Shown piece after piece: positions 9,043 to 19,672 of a DNA stretch of 64,000 bases. Origin of the DNA: Polynucleobacter sp. Latsch14-2 (GTDB taxonomy: Bacteria; Pseudomonadota; Gammaproteobacteria; Burkholderiales; Burkholderiaceae); NCBI RefSeq assembly GCF_018881925.1, contig NZ_JACVPL010000001.1, forward strand, positions 186,001-250,000, read 5' to 3'. Each line of letters starts with the position of its first letter. The first letter of the stretch is position 1. Under the pieces are notes generated by a model. It ran no database searches. It worked only from the letters and a program-made list of their open reading frames with translations, and was not told where the DNA came from. The translations under genes and the position numbers were made by a program.

Positions 9043-10101
9043 ATGATTAAGGTTGGCATCGTTGGCGGCACTGGTTATACCGGAGTGGAGCTGTTGCGTT
9101 TATTGGCGCAACACCCAGAGGTGAAGCTCTGCGCAATTACTTCTCGCACTGAAGCTGGCATGCCAGTGGCTGAAATGTTCCCATCTTTACGTGGTCGTAT
9201 TGATCTGAAATTTACTACGCCAGACGAAGCTAAATTGAATGAGTGCGATGTGGTGTTCTTTGCAACACCACATGGCGTCGCTATGGCTCAAGCTAAAGGG
9301 CTTTTGACTGCAGGTGTAAAGATTCTAGATTTGGCTGCGGACTTCCGTTTAAAAGATCTTAAAGAATTTACTCAATGGTATGGCATGGAGCACGCTTGCC
9401 CAGATATTTTGGCTGAAGCTGTTTACGGTTTACCAGAAATAAATCGCGAGGCAATTAAACAGGCGCGAGTTGTTGGCTTGGCTGGTTGTTATCCAACCTC
9501 GGTGCAATTAGGTCTTGCACCCCTGCTGTCGTCTAAGTCGACTGGTGGCAAGCAACTGATCGACGGCACCCATATTATTTCTGATTCAAAGTCCGGTACT
9601 TCTGGTGCTGGACGTAAGGCAGAGATCGGCACCTTGCATTCTGAATCTAGCGATAACTTTAAGGCCTATGGTGTTAAAGGTCATCGCCATTTGCCAGAAA
9701 TCGTCCAGGGTTTAAAAGCGATTGCAGGCCATGATCAGATTGGATTGACCTTTGTTCCGCATCTTACGCCAATGGTAAGGGGTATTCATTCAACTCTGTA
9801 TGTGCGCTTAACTGAGGCGGGCAAGGATGTTGATTATCAAAAGCTTTATGAGAGCTACTATAAAGATGAGCCCTTTGTCGATGTGATGCCGGCGGGCAGT
9901 CACCCAGAAACCCGCTCTGTGCGTGGAAGTAATGGCTTAAGAATAGCCATTCATCGGCCCGGTAATGGCGATACTTTAGTGATTTTGGTGGTTGAGGACA
10001 ATTTAGTGAAGGGCGCTTCTGGCCAAGGTGTGCAGTGCATGAACCTAATGTTTGGCCTTCCTGAGACCACCGGCCTTACCCAAATTGCCGTATCGCCTTA
10101 A
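9043..10101 (+). CDS. argC: N-acetyl-gamma-glutamyl-phosphate reductase, type 1
   Basis: It reduces N-acetylglutamyl phosphate with NADPH in arginine synthesis. The NADP fold is at the N-terminus ([19 protein letters not shown]) and the catalytic cysteine is in [15 protein letters not shown] at about residue 150; the late motif [18 protein letters not shown] is typical. I chose the ATG at 9043, preceded by GGAGA at 9033-9037, over an in-frame TTG twelve bases upstream that would overlap that ribosome site. The resulting 352 residues suit the family. In Burkholderiales argC commonly follows rpsI and precedes erpA, as here. Confidence 0.96.
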   Translation: MIKVGIVGGTGYTGVELLRLLAQHPEVKLCAITSRTEAGMPVAEMFPSLRGRIDLKFTTPDEAKLNECDVVFFATPHGVAMAQAKGLLTAGVKILDLAADFRLKDLKEFTQWYGMEHACPDILAEAVYGLPEINREAIKQARVVGLAGCYPTSVQLGLAPLLSSKSTGGKQLIDGTHIISDSKSGTSGAGRKAEIGTLHSESSDNFKAYGVKGHRHLPEIVQGLKAIAGHDQIGLTFVPHLTPMVRGIHSTLYVRLTEAGKDVDYQKLYESYYKDEPFVDVMPAGSHPETRSVRGSNGLRIAIHRPGNGDTLVILVVEDNLVKGASGQGVQCMNLMFGLPETTGLTQIAVSP

Positions 10102-10191
10102 TAACTGTGGGGGTATGGTTTTAGCCCCTTCAGCAAATTAGGTATTAAAAGCCTAAAATAAACAAATCGCCTTTTGATTTAGGAGTAAACC

Positions 10192-10566
10192 ATGACACAA
10201 GTAGCCACACAGCCCGTAGAAGATCTTGCAGAGCCACCAGTTCCATTGGTATTTACTGATAGTGCCGCCGCAAAGGTTGCTGATCTGATCGCTGAAGAAG
10301 GTAATTCAGAACTCAAGTTACGCGTATTTGTTCAGGGGGGTGGTTGCTCAGGCTTTCAGTACGGCTTCACATTTGATGATGCCGTGAATGAAGATGACAC
10401 CTTGTTTGAAAAGAATGGCGTTACTTTGTTGGTGGATTCAATGAGCTTCCAATATTTAGTGGGCGCTGAAATTGATTACAAAGAAGATATCAATGGCTCA
10501 CAGTTCGTCATTAAGAATCCAAATGCGCAAACTACTTGTGGCTGCGGATCCTCTTTCTCCGCTTAA
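10192..10566 (+). CDS. erpA: Iron-sulfur cluster insertion protein ErpA
   Basis: An A-type carrier that delivers Fe-S clusters to target enzymes. The three ligand cysteines are present, in [13 protein letters not shown] (about residue 51) and the C-terminal [11 protein letters not shown]. It is 124 residues, with an N-terminal extension of about 18 residues ([16 protein letters not shown]) relative to E. coli ErpA. The AGGAGT ribosome site is clear. It converges on anmK with 13 bp between stops and no recognisable terminator in the gap. Confidence 0.95.
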   Translation: MTQVATQPVEDLAEPPVPLVFTDSAAAKVADLIAEEGNSELKLRVFVQGGGCSGFQYGFTFDDAVNEDDTLFEKNGVTLLVDSMSFQYLVGAEIDYKEDINGSQFVIKNPNAQTTCGCGSSFSA

Positions 10567-10579
10567 TTAAAAAGAGAAT

Positions 10580-11710
10580 TTAAGCAGGATAGCAAGCGCC
10601 TAGAATTCTAGGACCTTTCGCACCCGTAACGGCTGGCAGATTTGCCGGCCGTTTTTCTTTGTGAGCCCAAGCCAGCCATGCAAAGGCTAGTCCTTCAACC
10701 AGTTGTGGATCAATACCGACGCTCTCACTAGTAGCAACTTCTAAGGGTTGTTTAAATATATTTTTCGCTTTTACCTTTAGTAAATTCATCAAGGCAGTAT
10801 TTCTAGCGCCACCACCACAGACAATCAGCTTCTGGGTTTGCGGGGCGTGTGATATCAGAGCATCTAAACAAGAGTGGGCGGTGAGATGTAACAAGGTTGC
10901 TTGCACGTCTTCAGAGTTAATATTTTCAGCAGCAATTTTCTCGCGCAACCAATCCAGATGAAAGTCATCGCGACCGGTACTTTTTGGAGGTGCTTTTGCA
11001 AAAAATGGCTCAGACAATAATTTGGCAAGTAATGCTTCATTAACTTTGCCTTGTAATGCCCAAGCACCACTTTCATCAAAGTCATTTCCTTGTTGATCGG
11101 AAATCCATGCATCCATCAATATATTGCCAGGACCGCAATCAAAACCACTTACCTCGCCACCTTTTGGTAGCAGCGTAAGGTTGGCAATGCCGCCAATATT
11201 TAGGATCGCTGCATTTTCATGAGAGGAAAATTGTTGCGCATGAAAGGCGGGAACTAAGGGTGCGCCATGCCCACCAGCGGCGAGGTCGCGGCTTCTAAAG
11301 TCGGCAATAACGTCCATGCCTGTCTTTTCGGCTAAGAGAGCAGGATTGAGTGTTTGGTGGGTATAGGCTAAACCGTGGCCAAGGTCGGGTTGGTGGCGGA
11401 TTGTTTGGCCGTGAGCGCCAATCGCAACAATATCGGCAGGTAGTAATTTCGCCTTCTCGAGCAATTGTTTGACTGCGTCTGCATAAGCTAGGGCAAGTGC
11501 ATTGGCAGCCTGCTTCTCGCGATGGAGTTCATTTAGTCCGGGGCTTTGGAGCTCAAATAGGGCTTTGCGTAAGTCAGGTGAAAAAGGCTTGCTGACTGAT
11601 GCTTGGGCGCTAGCCTCGCCATTGGAGCTAATCCTGGCTAAAACGGCATCAATCCCATCTAGGCTGGTGCCAGACATCAGGCCAATGTAGAGGGAATGGG
11701 GTTTGTTCAT
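10580..11710 (-). CDS. anmK: Anhydro-N-acetylmuramic acid kinase
   Basis: It cleaves and phosphorylates 1,6-anhydro-MurNAc from turned-over peptidoglycan, giving MurNAc-6-phosphate in the cytoplasm. Motifs: YIGLMSGTSLDGIDAV at the N-terminus, AIGAHGQTIRHQP, the conserved DFRSRDLAAGGHGAPLVP, NIGGIANLTLLP, and VCGGGARNTALM. I chose the ATG at 11710 because homologues begin just before the MSGTSLDG motif; a TTG at 11758 would add 16 unlikely residues. It is divergent from tyrS. With amgK and murU (22-24 kb) it belongs to the cell-wall recycling pathway. Confidence 0.94.
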   Translation of the reverse strand: MNKPHSLYIGLMSGTSLDGIDAVLARISSNGEASAQASVSKPFSPDLRKALFELQSPGLNELHREKQAANALALAYADAVKQLLEKAKLLPADIVAIGAHGQTIRHQPDLGHGLAYTHQTLNPALLAEKTGMDVIADFRSRDLAAGGHGAPLVPAFHAQQFSSHENAAILNIGGIANLTLLPKGGEVSGFDCGPGNILMDAWISDQQGNDFDESGAWALQGKVNEALLAKLLSEPFFAKAPPKSTGRDDFHLDWLREKIAAENINSEDVQATLLHLTAHSCLDALISHAPQTQKLIVCGGGARNTALMNLLKVKAKNIFKQPLEVATSESVGIDPQLVEGLAFAWLAWAHKEKRPANLPAVTGAKGPRILGACYPA

Positions 11711-11784
11711 GCGGTTCTGGGCTTTGCTCTCAGGAATGCGACAATTATGCTTTAGCAATTTAAATACTCAATAACTGTATCAGC

Positions 11785-13017
11785 ATGACGGCTAAATTAG
11801 AGCAAAAATACCCCTTAACTCCAGAAGTTTTCGCGGCCCTCGAAGTTACTAAGCGTGGCTGCGATGAGCTATTGGTAGAGGCTGACTGGGTTCAGAAGCT
11901 GGCGCGCAGCCAAGCTACAAAGACACCTTTACGGATCAAGTTAGGCTTAGACCCTACAGCGCCGGATATTCATCTAGGACATACCGTAGTGCTGAATAAA
12001 TTACGGCAGCTACAAGATTTGGGGCATACCGTCATTTTCTTGATCGGTGACTTCACTAGCATGATTGGCGACCCATCAGGTCGCAATGCCACTCGTCCCC
12101 CGTTGACTGCAGAAGAAATCGCTGTCAATGCAGAAACTTACTATCGTCAAGCTAGCATGGTGCTAGACCCCTCTAAAACCGAAGTGCGTTACAACAGCGA
12201 GTGGTGTGATCCGCTAGGTGCGCGCGGCATGATTCAGTTGGCTGCAAAACATACTGTTGCTCGTATGTTAGAGCGTGATGACTTTACAAAGCGCTATCGG
12301 AGTGGCGTGCCGATTTCGATTCATGAGTTTTTATATCCCTTGATGCAGGGGTATGACTCAGTTGCTCTGAAGAGTGATTTAGAGCTTGGCGGTACTGATC
12401 AAAAATTCAATCTCTTGGTTGGGCGTGAGCTTCAGCGTGAGTATGGCCAAGAGCCTCAATGTATTCTGACAATGCCACTTTTGGTTGGCTTAGATGGCGT
12501 TGAGAAGATGAGTAAGTCCAAAGGAAATTACATTGGCATTAGTGAGTCTGCTGGCGATATGTTTGGCAAACTCTTGAGCATCTCAGATGATTTGATGTGG
12601 GATTATTTCACCTTGCTTTCCTTTAGACCAATGTCAGAAATTGATTTAATGAAGCAAGAGGTTGCTGCTGGCCGCAATCCGAAAGATTGCAAAGTGTTGC
12701 TTGCTCAAGAAATTGTTGCACGCTTTCACTCCCAAGCTGCTGCAGAAAAAGCTTTAGAAGACTTTAATCATCGCGCTAAAGGTGGTGTGCCCGACGATAT
12801 TCCTGCGCTCAACCTATCTGGAGCCCCAATGGGCATTGCAAACTTCATTAAAGCTGCTGGTCTTGCACCATCAACATCAGAAGCCAATCGCAATATTGAG
12901 CAAAATGGTGTGAAGATTAATGGCGTCACAATTTCAGATAAGCAACTCAAAGTTGAAACTGGAACCTATGTAGTGCAAGTGGGCAAGCGCAAGTTCGCCA
13001 AAGTTACTCTGACTTAG
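11785..13017 (+). CDS. tyrS: Tyrosyl-tRNA synthetase
   Basis: Class I synthetase charging tRNA-Tyr. The HIGH-type signature is HLGH near residue 62 and the second signature KMSKS is near residue 240 ([11 protein letters not shown]). The C-terminal S4 RNA-binding domain ([17 protein letters not shown]) is present. Length (410) and the [18 protein letters not shown] motif match the longer TyrZ-like branch common in Burkholderia and Neisseria. It is divergent from anmK with 74 bp between starts, which presumably holds both promoters. Confidence 0.97.
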   Translation: MTAKLEQKYPLTPEVFAALEVTKRGCDELLVEADWVQKLARSQATKTPLRIKLGLDPTAPDIHLGHTVVLNKLRQLQDLGHTVIFLIGDFTSMIGDPSGRNATRPPLTAEEIAVNAETYYRQASMVLDPSKTEVRYNSEWCDPLGARGMIQLAAKHTVARMLERDDFTKRYRSGVPISIHEFLYPLMQGYDSVALKSDLELGGTDQKFNLLVGRELQREYGQEPQCILTMPLLVGLDGVEKMSKSKGNYIGISESAGDMFGKLLSISDDLMWDYFTLLSFRPMSEIDLMKQEVAAGRNPKDCKVLLAQEIVARFHSQAAAEKALEDFNHRAKGGVPDDIPALNLSGAPMGIANFIKAAGLAPSTSEANRNIEQNGVKINGVTISDKQLKVETGTYVVQVGKRKFAKVTLT

Positions 13018-13069
13018 TCACGCTTGATTGCCTTTTAGCTTGGAGTGCTCCTGCAACAAGGGGCTTTTC

Positions 13070-13106
13070 AGAATACATCTGTTAACAACACCAATAGATG
13101 TATTCT
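13070..13106. promoter_or_regulatory. 11-bp perfect inverted repeat upstream of the nitronate-monooxygenase-like gene
   Basis: AGAATACATCT at 13070-13080 and AGATGTATTCT at 13096-13106 are exact reverse complements with a 15-bp spacer that itself starts with GTTAAC. No T run follows, so it is not a normal terminator for tyrS. The repeat ends where a TATATATA stretch begins, 50 bp before the next start codon, as expected for an operator beside a -10 region. No regulator gene lies next to it. Confidence 0.6.
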
Positions 13107-13155
13107 ATATATATCCTATGAAAGAAACGGGATTACTTAGCTCAAAAAGGCATTA

Positions 13156-14412
13156 ATGAAACGCGTTGACGATTTTCGATTGAAGTTCGGTAAAAAAGAG
13201 CTGGTACCCATCATGGTGGGTGGCATGGGTGTTGATATATCAACTGCGGAGTTGGCTTTAGAGGCGGCAAGATTAGGAGGCGTAGGACATATTTCTGATG
13301 CCATGGTTCCCGATGTGTCGGATAAGCGCTTTGACACCACATACGTCAAAGATAAAACCAAGTTTTATAAATACAATATTTTAAATTCTGATAAATCCAT
13401 TATTCAGTTCGATCTTGGGCTGTTGGCGGAAGCAACGAAAAGACACGTTGGCGCAACCATGGAAGCAAAGCGTGGCGATGGACTGATTTTCGTGAACTGC
13501 ATGGAAAAGCTGACGATGAATGGCCCTCGTGAAACTTTGCGGATGCGTATGGCTTCAGCGCTTGATGCTGGTATCGATGGCATTACCTTAAGCGCAGGTT
13601 TGCATTTAGGTTCTTTTGCCCTAATAGAAGATCACCCCAGATTTCGGGATGCAAAGTTAGGCATCATCGTTTCTTCGGTGCGCGCTTTGCAAATTTTCTT
13701 ACGCAAAAATGCCAGACTCAACCGCTTCCCTGATTATATTGTGATCGAAGGCCCCTTAGCTGGAGGCCACCTTGGTTTTGGAGATGATTGGGCGCAATAC
13801 GACTTAGCAACGATTGTTGCTGAAGTAGTTGCCTACCTCAAGGCTGAGCAATTAGATATTCCCATTATCGCTGCCGGCGGCATTTTTACTGGCAGTGATG
13901 CAGTTTCCTTCTTGGAGAAGGGTTCTGCAGCAGTGCAAGTGGCTACGCGGTTCACGGTATCTGAAGAATGCGGCTTGCCATATAAAGTGAAGCAGGAATA
14001 CTTTAAAGCAAGTGAGCAAGACATTGAAGTCAATAATATTTCGCCAACCGGCTACCCAATGCGTATGTTGAAAAGTTCGCCTGCAATTGGTTCTGGTATA
14101 CGACCAGGCTGTGAGTCTTATGGATATTTGCTGGATGGATCTGGTAACTGCGCCTACATTACCGCCTTCAATCGGGAGCTTGAAATTCATCCGGATGGTA
14201 AGAATATTTCTGTTAAAGATAAGACCTGCTTATGTACCCACATGAGTAATTTCAATTGCTGGACTTGCGGTCACTATACATACCGACTTAAGGACACAAG
14301 TCATCGATTGGATGATGGTAATTATCAAATATTGAGTGCGGAACACATCTTTAAAGATTATCAGTACAGCATTGACCATAAGCTAGCATTGCCAGAGGCA
14401 CTGATCACCTAG
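13156..14412 (+). CDS. Nitronate monooxygenase / 2-nitropropane dioxygenase-like flavoprotein
   Basis: A 418-residue FMN TIM-barrel protein. The N-terminal PIMVGGMGVDISTAELALEAA, the phosphate-binding EGPLAGGHLGFG near residue 197 and IIAAGGIFTGSDAVSFLEKGSAAVQVATRF are characteristic of the NMO family, which oxidises nitronates; related branches are enoyl-ACP reductases of the FabK type. The C-terminal 100 residues carry several cysteines (CLCTHMSNFNCWTCGHYTY) not expected in a plain NMO, suggesting a metal-binding tail. Function within the family is unknown. An inverted repeat precedes it, and it converges on ruvB 5 bp away. Confidence 0.8.
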   Translation: MKRVDDFRLKFGKKELVPIMVGGMGVDISTAELALEAARLGGVGHISDAMVPDVSDKRFDTTYVKDKTKFYKYNILNSDKSIIQFDLGLLAEATKRHVGATMEAKRGDGLIFVNCMEKLTMNGPRETLRMRMASALDAGIDGITLSAGLHLGSFALIEDHPRFRDAKLGIIVSSVRALQIFLRKNARLNRFPDYIVIEGPLAGGHLGFGDDWAQYDLATIVAEVVAYLKAEQLDIPIIAAGGIFTGSDAVSFLEKGSAAVQVATRFTVSEECGLPYKVKQEYFKASEQDIEVNNISPTGYPMRMLKSSPAIGSGIRPGCESYGYLLDGSGNCAYITAFNRELEIHPDGKNISVKDKTCLCTHMSNFNCWTCGHYTYRLKDTSHRLDDGNYQILSAEHIFKDYQYSIDHKLALPEALIT

Positions 14413-14417
14413 ACGTA

Positions 14418-15494
14418 TTAACTCAGTAGATCTGGGTTGTTTGATCCGCTGGGTGGCGTTAAGCCAAAGTGTTCATAAGCCTGACGTGTTGCCACTCGCC
14501 CGCGCGAGGTGCGCTGCAGGTAGCCTTGCTGAATCAGATAAGGTTCTAAGACATCCTCAATGGTGTCACGTTCTTCACCAATCGCAGCCGCCAAGTTATC
14601 AATGCCGACTGGGCCGCCATCAAACTTATGTAATATTGCTTCAAGCAGTTTTCGATCCATCACATCAAAACCACTTGGATCAACATCGAGCATCTTTAAT
14701 GCTGCATCAGCCATGGCCTTAGTAATGGTCCCATTGCCTTTGACTTCTGCGTAGTCTCGCACGCGACGCAATAATCGATTGGCGATACGCGGAGTGCCAC
14801 GAGCACGCCTAGCTATTTCGATCGAACCTTCGGGATCAATTTCCGCCTTCAGAAGATTTGCAGAGCGATTAATGATCTTGGTAAGCTCTTCAGTGGTGTA
14901 GAACTCGAGTCTTGCCACAATGCCAAAGCGATCACGTAATGGATTGGTGAGCATGCCAGCACGGGTGGTAGCACCGATCAAGGTAAATGGTTTGAGATCA
15001 ATCTTGACACTACGCGCAGCAGGGCCTTCGCCAATCATGATGTCTAGGCTGTAGTCTTCAAGAGCTGGGTAGAGAATCTCTTCAACTACTGGAGATAGGC
15101 GATGAATCTCATCAATGAACAGAACGTCGTTAGTCTCAAGGTTGGTGAGCAGTGCAGCAAGGTCGCCTGGCCTATCCAATACAGGGCCACTAGTTTGGCG
15201 TAGATTGACGCCGAGTTCACGAGCGATGATGTGAGCCAAGGTGGTTTTGCCAAGCCCTGGAGGTCCGAATAACAATACGTGATCTAGTGCTTCTTGACGC
15301 GCTCTGGTAGCGCTAATAAAAATCTCTAATTGGGAGCGAGCTTTAGTTTGGCCAACATACTCATCAAGCTGCTTGGGGCGCAAGGCTCTTTCAAAAACGG
15401 CCTCTGCATTGCCTGCCGCGCCACTGACAATACGATCATTACCTTCCGGTAAATCTTCAGGAATCGAACTAAGGTCTTCTGTATGTATCGCCAT
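14418..15494 (-). CDS. ruvB: Holliday junction branch migration helicase RuvB
   Basis: The hexameric AAA+ motor that drives branch migration with RuvA. Walker A is GPPGLGKTT and Walker B is [10 protein letters not shown]; sensor 1 [10 protein letters not shown] and the C-terminal winged helix ([16 protein letters not shown]) are present. At 358 residues it is slightly longer than E. coli RuvB, the extra residues being at the N-terminus ([18 protein letters not shown]). Last gene of the leftward block dusB-fis-purH-ruvC-ruvA-ruvB; no LexA-like box was seen within it. Confidence 0.98.
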   Translation of the reverse strand: MAIHTEDLSSIPEDLPEGNDRIVSGAAGNAEAVFERALRPKQLDEYVGQTKARSQLEIFISATRARQEALDHVLLFGPPGLGKTTLAHIIARELGVNLRQTSGPVLDRPGDLAALLTNLETNDVLFIDEIHRLSPVVEEILYPALEDYSLDIMIGEGPAARSVKIDLKPFTLIGATTRAGMLTNPLRDRFGIVARLEFYTTEELTKIINRSANLLKAEIDPEGSIEIARRARGTPRIANRLLRRVRDYAEVKGNGTITKAMADAALKMLDVDPSGFDVMDRKLLEAILHKFDGGPVGIDNLAAAIGEERDTIEDVLEPYLIQQGYLQRTSRGRVATRQAYEHFGLTPPSGSNNPDLLS

Positions 15495-15536
15495 ACTGCA
15501 AGTGTAGTGGTGTTTGGTTTAGTGGGGTATGTCTGA

Positions 15537-16115
15537 TTAGGACTTGGATAAATACTTTAAGCCCATCCGAATACCATCTGAAACAGTGCTATCGGGAGGA
15601 ATCTGTTTGAGGGTTAATAGCGCCTCTTTTTCTGAATAGCCCAGAGCCAAGAGCGCTTGCAAGATTTCGCTGCTAGCTTCTATGATTTGGGGCTTGCCAG
15701 TAATTCCTAAATCTGGCGCAAGCTTACCTTTGAGTTCTAGACAAAGGCGTTCAGCCGTTTTCTTGCCGATGCCAGGCACTTGAGTCAGGCGTCCTGCTTC
15801 TTGTAAGGCAATCGCCTGCGCTAGTTCGTTGACGCTCATGCCTGACAGGACTGCTAATGCAGTACGTGAGCCCACTCCACTGATCTTAATGAGTTGTCTG
15901 AAGGCCTCGCGCTCAGTTTCGGTAGCAAAGCCAAAGAGTTGTTGCGCGTCCTCTCGCACTTGGAAATGGGTGAGCAGGGTAATTTTTTGATTAACTTCAG
16001 GCAGTTGATACAAGGTACTCATCGGTACATCAATCTCATAGCCAACCCCTTGGCAATCAACCAAGAGGCGGGGCGGGTGAATTGAAACGAGAGTGCCTTG
16101 AATGCGACCAATCAT
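15537..16115 (-). CDS. ruvA: Holliday junction binding protein RuvA
   Basis: It binds four-way junctions as a tetramer and loads RuvB. The OB fold begins [21 protein letters not shown], two helix-hairpin-helix motifs follow ([14 protein letters not shown] and [20 protein letters not shown]), and the C-terminal domain that contacts RuvB holds [13 protein letters not shown]. 192 residues is normal. It lies between ruvC and ruvB with short gaps. Confidence 0.98.
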   Translation of the reverse strand: MIGRIQGTLVSIHPPRLLVDCQGVGYEIDVPMSTLYQLPEVNQKITLLTHFQVREDAQQLFGFATETEREAFRQLIKISGVGSRTALAVLSGMSVNELAQAIALQEAGRLTQVPGIGKKTAERLCLELKGKLAPDLGITGKPQIIEASSEILQALLALGYSEKEALLTLKQIPPDSTVSDGIRMGLKYLSKS

Positions 16116-16143
16116 ATGAAGATCTTAACCTGTTTAGATATTT

Positions 16144-16662
16144 TTATTTGCTACGTTTCTTAGTCGCAAGTGCAGCGGTAATAGCTGGCGATATTTGCGC
16201 ATGATGTGCGGCGCAGATGGCAACCCCCAAGGCATCCGAGGCATCCGTTCCTGGGGCGCGATTTAATCTCAGCAAACGTTTGACCATTTCTTGAACCTGA
16301 GGCTTGGCTGCGCGACCCGTACCTACAATGGATTGCTTGACACGTAACGCGCTGTATTCAGCAACAGGGAGCTTATCGGACACCAGGGCGGCAATCACTG
16401 CGCCTCTAGCCTGACCCAGCATTAAGGTAGAGCGGGGATTGACATTGAGAAAAACCTCTTCAATGGCGGCCGCTTCTGGATGATAACTTTCCAATACTTC
16501 TTTAACGCCAGCATAGAGTGCGCCAAGGCGCTCCGGCAGGCCTTTGGCAGGATCACCACTTTCAATCGTTCCAGAGGCAACATAGGTCAGCTTTTGGCCG
16601 TCAACATCTATCACGCCAAAGCCGGTTGTCCGTAAACCTGGGTCGATTCCTATCCAGCGCAT
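16144..16662 (-). CDS. ruvC: Holliday junction resolvase RuvC
   Basis: An RNase-H-fold nuclease that cuts junctions. The catalytic acidic residues can be seen in [15 protein letters not shown] (Asp7 equivalent), AIEEVFLN (Glu), and [16 protein letters not shown] start at the ATG of MRWIGIDPG (16662), as in homologues, rather than the TTG two codons upstream. 172 residues. Confidence 0.97.
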   Translation of the reverse strand: MRWIGIDPGLRTTGFGVIDVDGQKLTYVASGTIESGDPAKGLPERLGALYAGVKEVLESYHPEAAAIEEVFLNVNPRSTLMLGQARGAVIAALVSDKLPVAEYSALRVKQSIVGTGRAAKPQVQEMVKRLLRLNRAPGTDASDALGVAICAAHHAQISPAITAALATKKRSK

Positions 16663-16694
16663 GAGCAATCTGAGTCTCTTGATCTACTTTTTGT

Positions 16695-18275
16695 TTAATG
16701 GCGGAAGTGACGTGTGCCAGTAAAGATCATCGCAATGCCATGCTCATTGGCTGCCGCAATGATTTCATCATCACGCATGCTGCCACCGGGCTGGATTGCG
16801 CAACTGGCGCCACCGTTTACTACAACATCAAGGCCATCACGGAATGGGAAGAAGGCATCACTTGCAACTGCAGAACCTTTCAGGCTTAAGCCAGCGTTCT
16901 CTGCTTTGATGCTGGCCATACGGGCTGAATCAACCCGACTCATTTGACCGGCACCGATTCCTAAGGTCATGCCGTTTGCGCAATACACAATCGCATTGGA
17001 CTTCACAAACTTAGCAACACGCCAAGCAAACATCATGTCATTCATTTCGCTTGGGGTTGGCAATCTTTGGCTGACTACGCGCATTTCGCTTTGGAGCACA
17101 TTCTTAGCATCGGGCGACTGAACCAATAAACCACCGCCTACGCGTTTGAAATCAAAAGCATTAAACGCAGTGCCTAATGGGATCTCTAGTAGACGAACAT
17201 TTTGTTTGGCAGCAAAAATGGCTTTTGCCTCATCACTAAAGCTTGGGGCAATGAGCACTTCTACAAATTGTTTGGAGATGGCTTCGGCTGCTGCGCCATC
17301 ACAAGGCACATTGAAGGCAATAATGCCGCCAAAGGCTGAGCTTGGGTCGGTCTTAAAGGCTTTTTGATAGGCCTCAAGAGCATTGGTAGCAACTGCTACA
17401 CCACAAGGGTTAGCATGTTTGATGATTACGCAAGCTGCGGCGCCGCCAGCGTTGTCAGAAAAGCTTTTAACACATTCCCAAGCAGAGTCAGCATCAGCAA
17501 TATTGTTATATGAAAGCTCTTTGCCTTGCAATTGCTTGTAATTGGCTAGTGCGCCATCAACTGTCTGAATATCTTTATAAAAAGCAGCGGATTGATGTGG
17601 GTTTTCTCCGTAGCGCATCTCTTGTACTTTCTCAAAAGCCAGATGCAATGTATCTGGATAGGCAGAGCGCTTCTTGTGGTTCAGCTCATCACTCAAAGAG
17701 GAGAGATAATTTGCAATGGCGCCGTCATACTGAGCGGTATGGGCAAATACCTTCTTGGCAAGACTAAGATTGGTTTTATAAGAAACAGTGTTTGCGTTTG
17801 CTTTCATCTCTGCCAAGACTGGTGCGTAGTCTTCAGAAGAAATCAGCACGGTTACATCTTGATGGTTCTTGGCAGCAGCACGGAGCATTGCAGGGCCACC
17901 AATATCAATGTTCTCGACAGCATCTTCGAAACAACAGCTTTCCCGAGCAACCGTTTCATTAAAGGGATAGAGGTTGATGACCAACATATCAATAGTGTCG
18001 ATGCCATGCTCTTTCAGGGCGGCCATATGCTCAGGAAAATCTCTCCGAGCCAATAAACCACCATGCACCATTGGGTGCAATGTTTTTACACGTCCATCTA
18101 ACATCTCTGGAAACTTTGTCAGAGTAGCAACCTCAACAACGGGCAAATGATTTTCAGCCAAGAGTTTTGCAGTACCGCCGGTAGAAATCAATTTAATGCC
18201 TTGCTCATGTAGGGCTTTAGCAAAGGGCACAATGCCATTTTTATCGGAGACGGAGAGTAGGGCTGTACGGATCAT
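16695..18275 (-). CDS. purH: Bifunctional AICAR transformylase / IMP cyclohydrolase
   Basis: It performs the last two steps of IMP synthesis. The N-terminal cyclohydrolase domain starts [20 protein letters not shown] and has [10 protein letters not shown]; the C-terminal transformylase holds [13 protein letters not shown] [14 protein letters not shown], the KHANPCGVA motif and [13 protein letters not shown]. 526 residues is normal. Gene order fis-purH-ruvC is the usual one in Burkholderiales. Confidence 0.98.
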   Translation of the reverse strand: MIRTALLSVSDKNGIVPFAKALHEQGIKLISTGGTAKLLAENHLPVVEVATLTKFPEMLDGRVKTLHPMVHGGLLARRDFPEHMAALKEHGIDTIDMLVINLYPFNETVARESCCFEDAVENIDIGGPAMLRAAAKNHQDVTVLISSEDYAPVLAEMKANANTVSYKTNLSLAKKVFAHTAQYDGAIANYLSSLSDELNHKKRSAYPDTLHLAFEKVQEMRYGENPHQSAAFYKDIQTVDGALANYKQLQGKELSYNNIADADSAWECVKSFSDNAGGAAACVIIKHANPCGVAVATNALEAYQKAFKTDPSSAFGGIIAFNVPCDGAAAEAISKQFVEVLIAPSFSDEAKAIFAAKQNVRLLEIPLGTAFNAFDFKRVGGGLLVQSPDAKNVLQSEMRVVSQRLPTPSEMNDMMFAWRVAKFVKSNAIVYCANGMTLGIGAGQMSRVDSARMASIKAENAGLSLKGSAVASDAFFPFRDGLDVVVNGGASCAIQPGGSMRDDEIIAAANEHGIAMIFTGTRHFRH

Positions 18276-18323
18276 ATGGACTTGATGGTTAGATGAATAA
18301 ATGGGTAATGTAAATAATTGGCT

Positions 18324-18563
18324 TTACTTGATCAGCTGATGCTCAACAAGTTTTTTATGCAAAGTATTGCGATTGATGCCAAGGTACTGAGCAGCTAAAG
18401 ATTGATTTTGTTTGGCATGCTGCATAACTAATTCAAGCATCGGTTTTTCTACAACACCTAACACCATCTGATATATGTCTGATGGGGGGGTACCCTTGAG
18501 GTCGTCAAGATAGCGCTGTAATTGCGTTTCAATGCATTCAGTAATGGGGTGTTTATTGCTCAT
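18324..18563 (-). CDS. fis: Fis-type DNA-binding protein (short betaproteobacterial form)
   Basis: A 79-residue protein ending in the Fis/NtrC-type helix-turn-helix QSLAAQYLGINRNTLHKKL. It is shorter than E. coli Fis (98), lacking much of the N-terminal arm, as is usual for betaproteobacteria. Fis proteins bend DNA and control rRNA and growth-phase genes; the role here is by analogy. It lies 23 bp downstream of dusB, the conserved dusB-fis pair. A run of seven C (coding strand) near codon 26 is a possible slippage tract. Confidence 0.9.
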   Translation of the reverse strand: MSNKHPITECIETQLQRYLDDLKGTPPSDIYQMVLGVVEKPMLELVMQHAKQNQSLAAQYLGINRNTLHKKLVEHQLIK

Positions 18564-18586
18564 AGGGTTATATCTAGTACTAAAAA

Positions 18587-19603
18587 TTAAGCAGCCTCTA
18601 AAAATAGCAAGCGATCGGAATGCGATTTCATTTCATCAAAAAAATCATTAACCATTCGTAATTGGGTTTTGCAATCATCCGCAGTATTCATTCTTTGGCG
18701 GAAGGCATGTGAGTCACGCAGCCCTTTGCAATACCAGCCAATATGTTTGCGCGCTGTACGCAGGCCAATATATTCGCCATAGAAGGCATAGTGATCAAGC
18801 AAGTGCTCATTCATGATCTCTTGAATTTCCGCAATCTCGGGGGTCGGTAACTTAGAGCCAGTTTCTAAATAATGATTGATTTCCCGAAAGATCCAGGGGC
18901 GACCTTGAGCGGCGCGGCCAATCATGATGGCATCAGCCCCCGTCGTTTGTAAAACAAGCTCCGCTTTCTCTGGAGTGGTGATATCGCCATTGGCAACTAC
19001 CGGAATGAACACGCTATTTTTGACGGCAGTAATAGTTTCATACTCAGCTTCACCGTGGTACAGGTCGGCTTTAGTGCGGCCATGAACCGTCAACATGGAG
19101 ATTCCCGATTGCTCAGCAAGTTTGGCTATAGCAATAGCGTTTTTATTGGCGCGATCCCAGCCTGTTCGAATTTTTAAGGTAACTGGAACCGCATCTGGCC
19201 CAACCCCTACGGCTTGCACTACTGCTTCTAAAATTTGCTGCACTAAAGGCTCGTCACGCATGAGTGCTGAACCTGCTGCAACGTTGCAGACTTTCTTGGC
19301 AGGGCAGCCCATGTTGATATCGATGATTTGTGCGCCGTGATCTACATTGACTTTTGCGGCGGCGGCCATCATGCCTGGATCGGCCCCGGCGATTTGCACG
19401 GCGATAGGGTTGAACTCACCCTGATGATTGGCTCGGCGCTGAGTCTTCTCGCTCTTCCAAAGCAACGCATTGGAGGCAATCATTTCAGAGACAGCATAGC
19501 CGGCACCCAATTTCTTACACAGTTGTCGAAATGGACGATCAGTAACGCCAGCCATAGGCGCGACAAAGAGTCGATTTGCAAGGAGGTGAGGACCAATCTT
19601 CAT
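18587..19603 (-). CDS. dusB: tRNA-dihydrouridine synthase B
   Basis: FMN enzyme that reduces uridines in the tRNA D-loop. Motifs: LFVAPMAGVTDRPFRQLC, the catalytic cysteine in NMGCPAKKVCN, LTVHGRTKADLYHG, and IGRAAQGRPWIF. 338 residues. It opens the dusB-fis-purH-ruvCAB block; the promoter should lie in the gap up to the hairpin near 19.69 kb. Confidence 0.96.
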   Translation of the reverse strand: MKIGPHLLANRLFVAPMAGVTDRPFRQLCKKLGAGYAVSEMIASNALLWKSEKTQRRANHQGEFNPIAVQIAGADPGMMAAAAKVNVDHGAQIIDINMGCPAKKVCNVAAGSALMRDEPLVQQILEAVVQAVGVGPDAVPVTLKIRTGWDRANKNAIAIAKLAEQSGISMLTVHGRTKADLYHGEAEYETITAVKNSVFIPVVANGDITTPEKAELVLQTTGADAIMIGRAAQGRPWIFREINHYLETGSKLPTPEIAEIQEIMNEHLLDHYAFYGEYIGLRTARKHIGWYCKGLRDSHAFRQRMNTADDCKTQLRMVNDFFDEMKSHSDRLLFLEAA

Positions 19604-19672
19604 TTGAATCTAGGGTATTTGCGAGAAAATCTCAAGGTGGCGTGGAAAGCATGACACTTTAGCACAAATAGG

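Noticed and set aside
17592-18056. 154-codon open frame on the plus strand within purH
   Set aside because: It lies antisense to a clear purH gene, has no ribosome site or family motif and ends within it; a shadow.
18484-18490. Run of seven G (C in the coding strand) inside fis as a phase-variation switch
   Set aside because: A similar run occurs in amgK and the fis frame is intact; no evidence of variation in one sequence.
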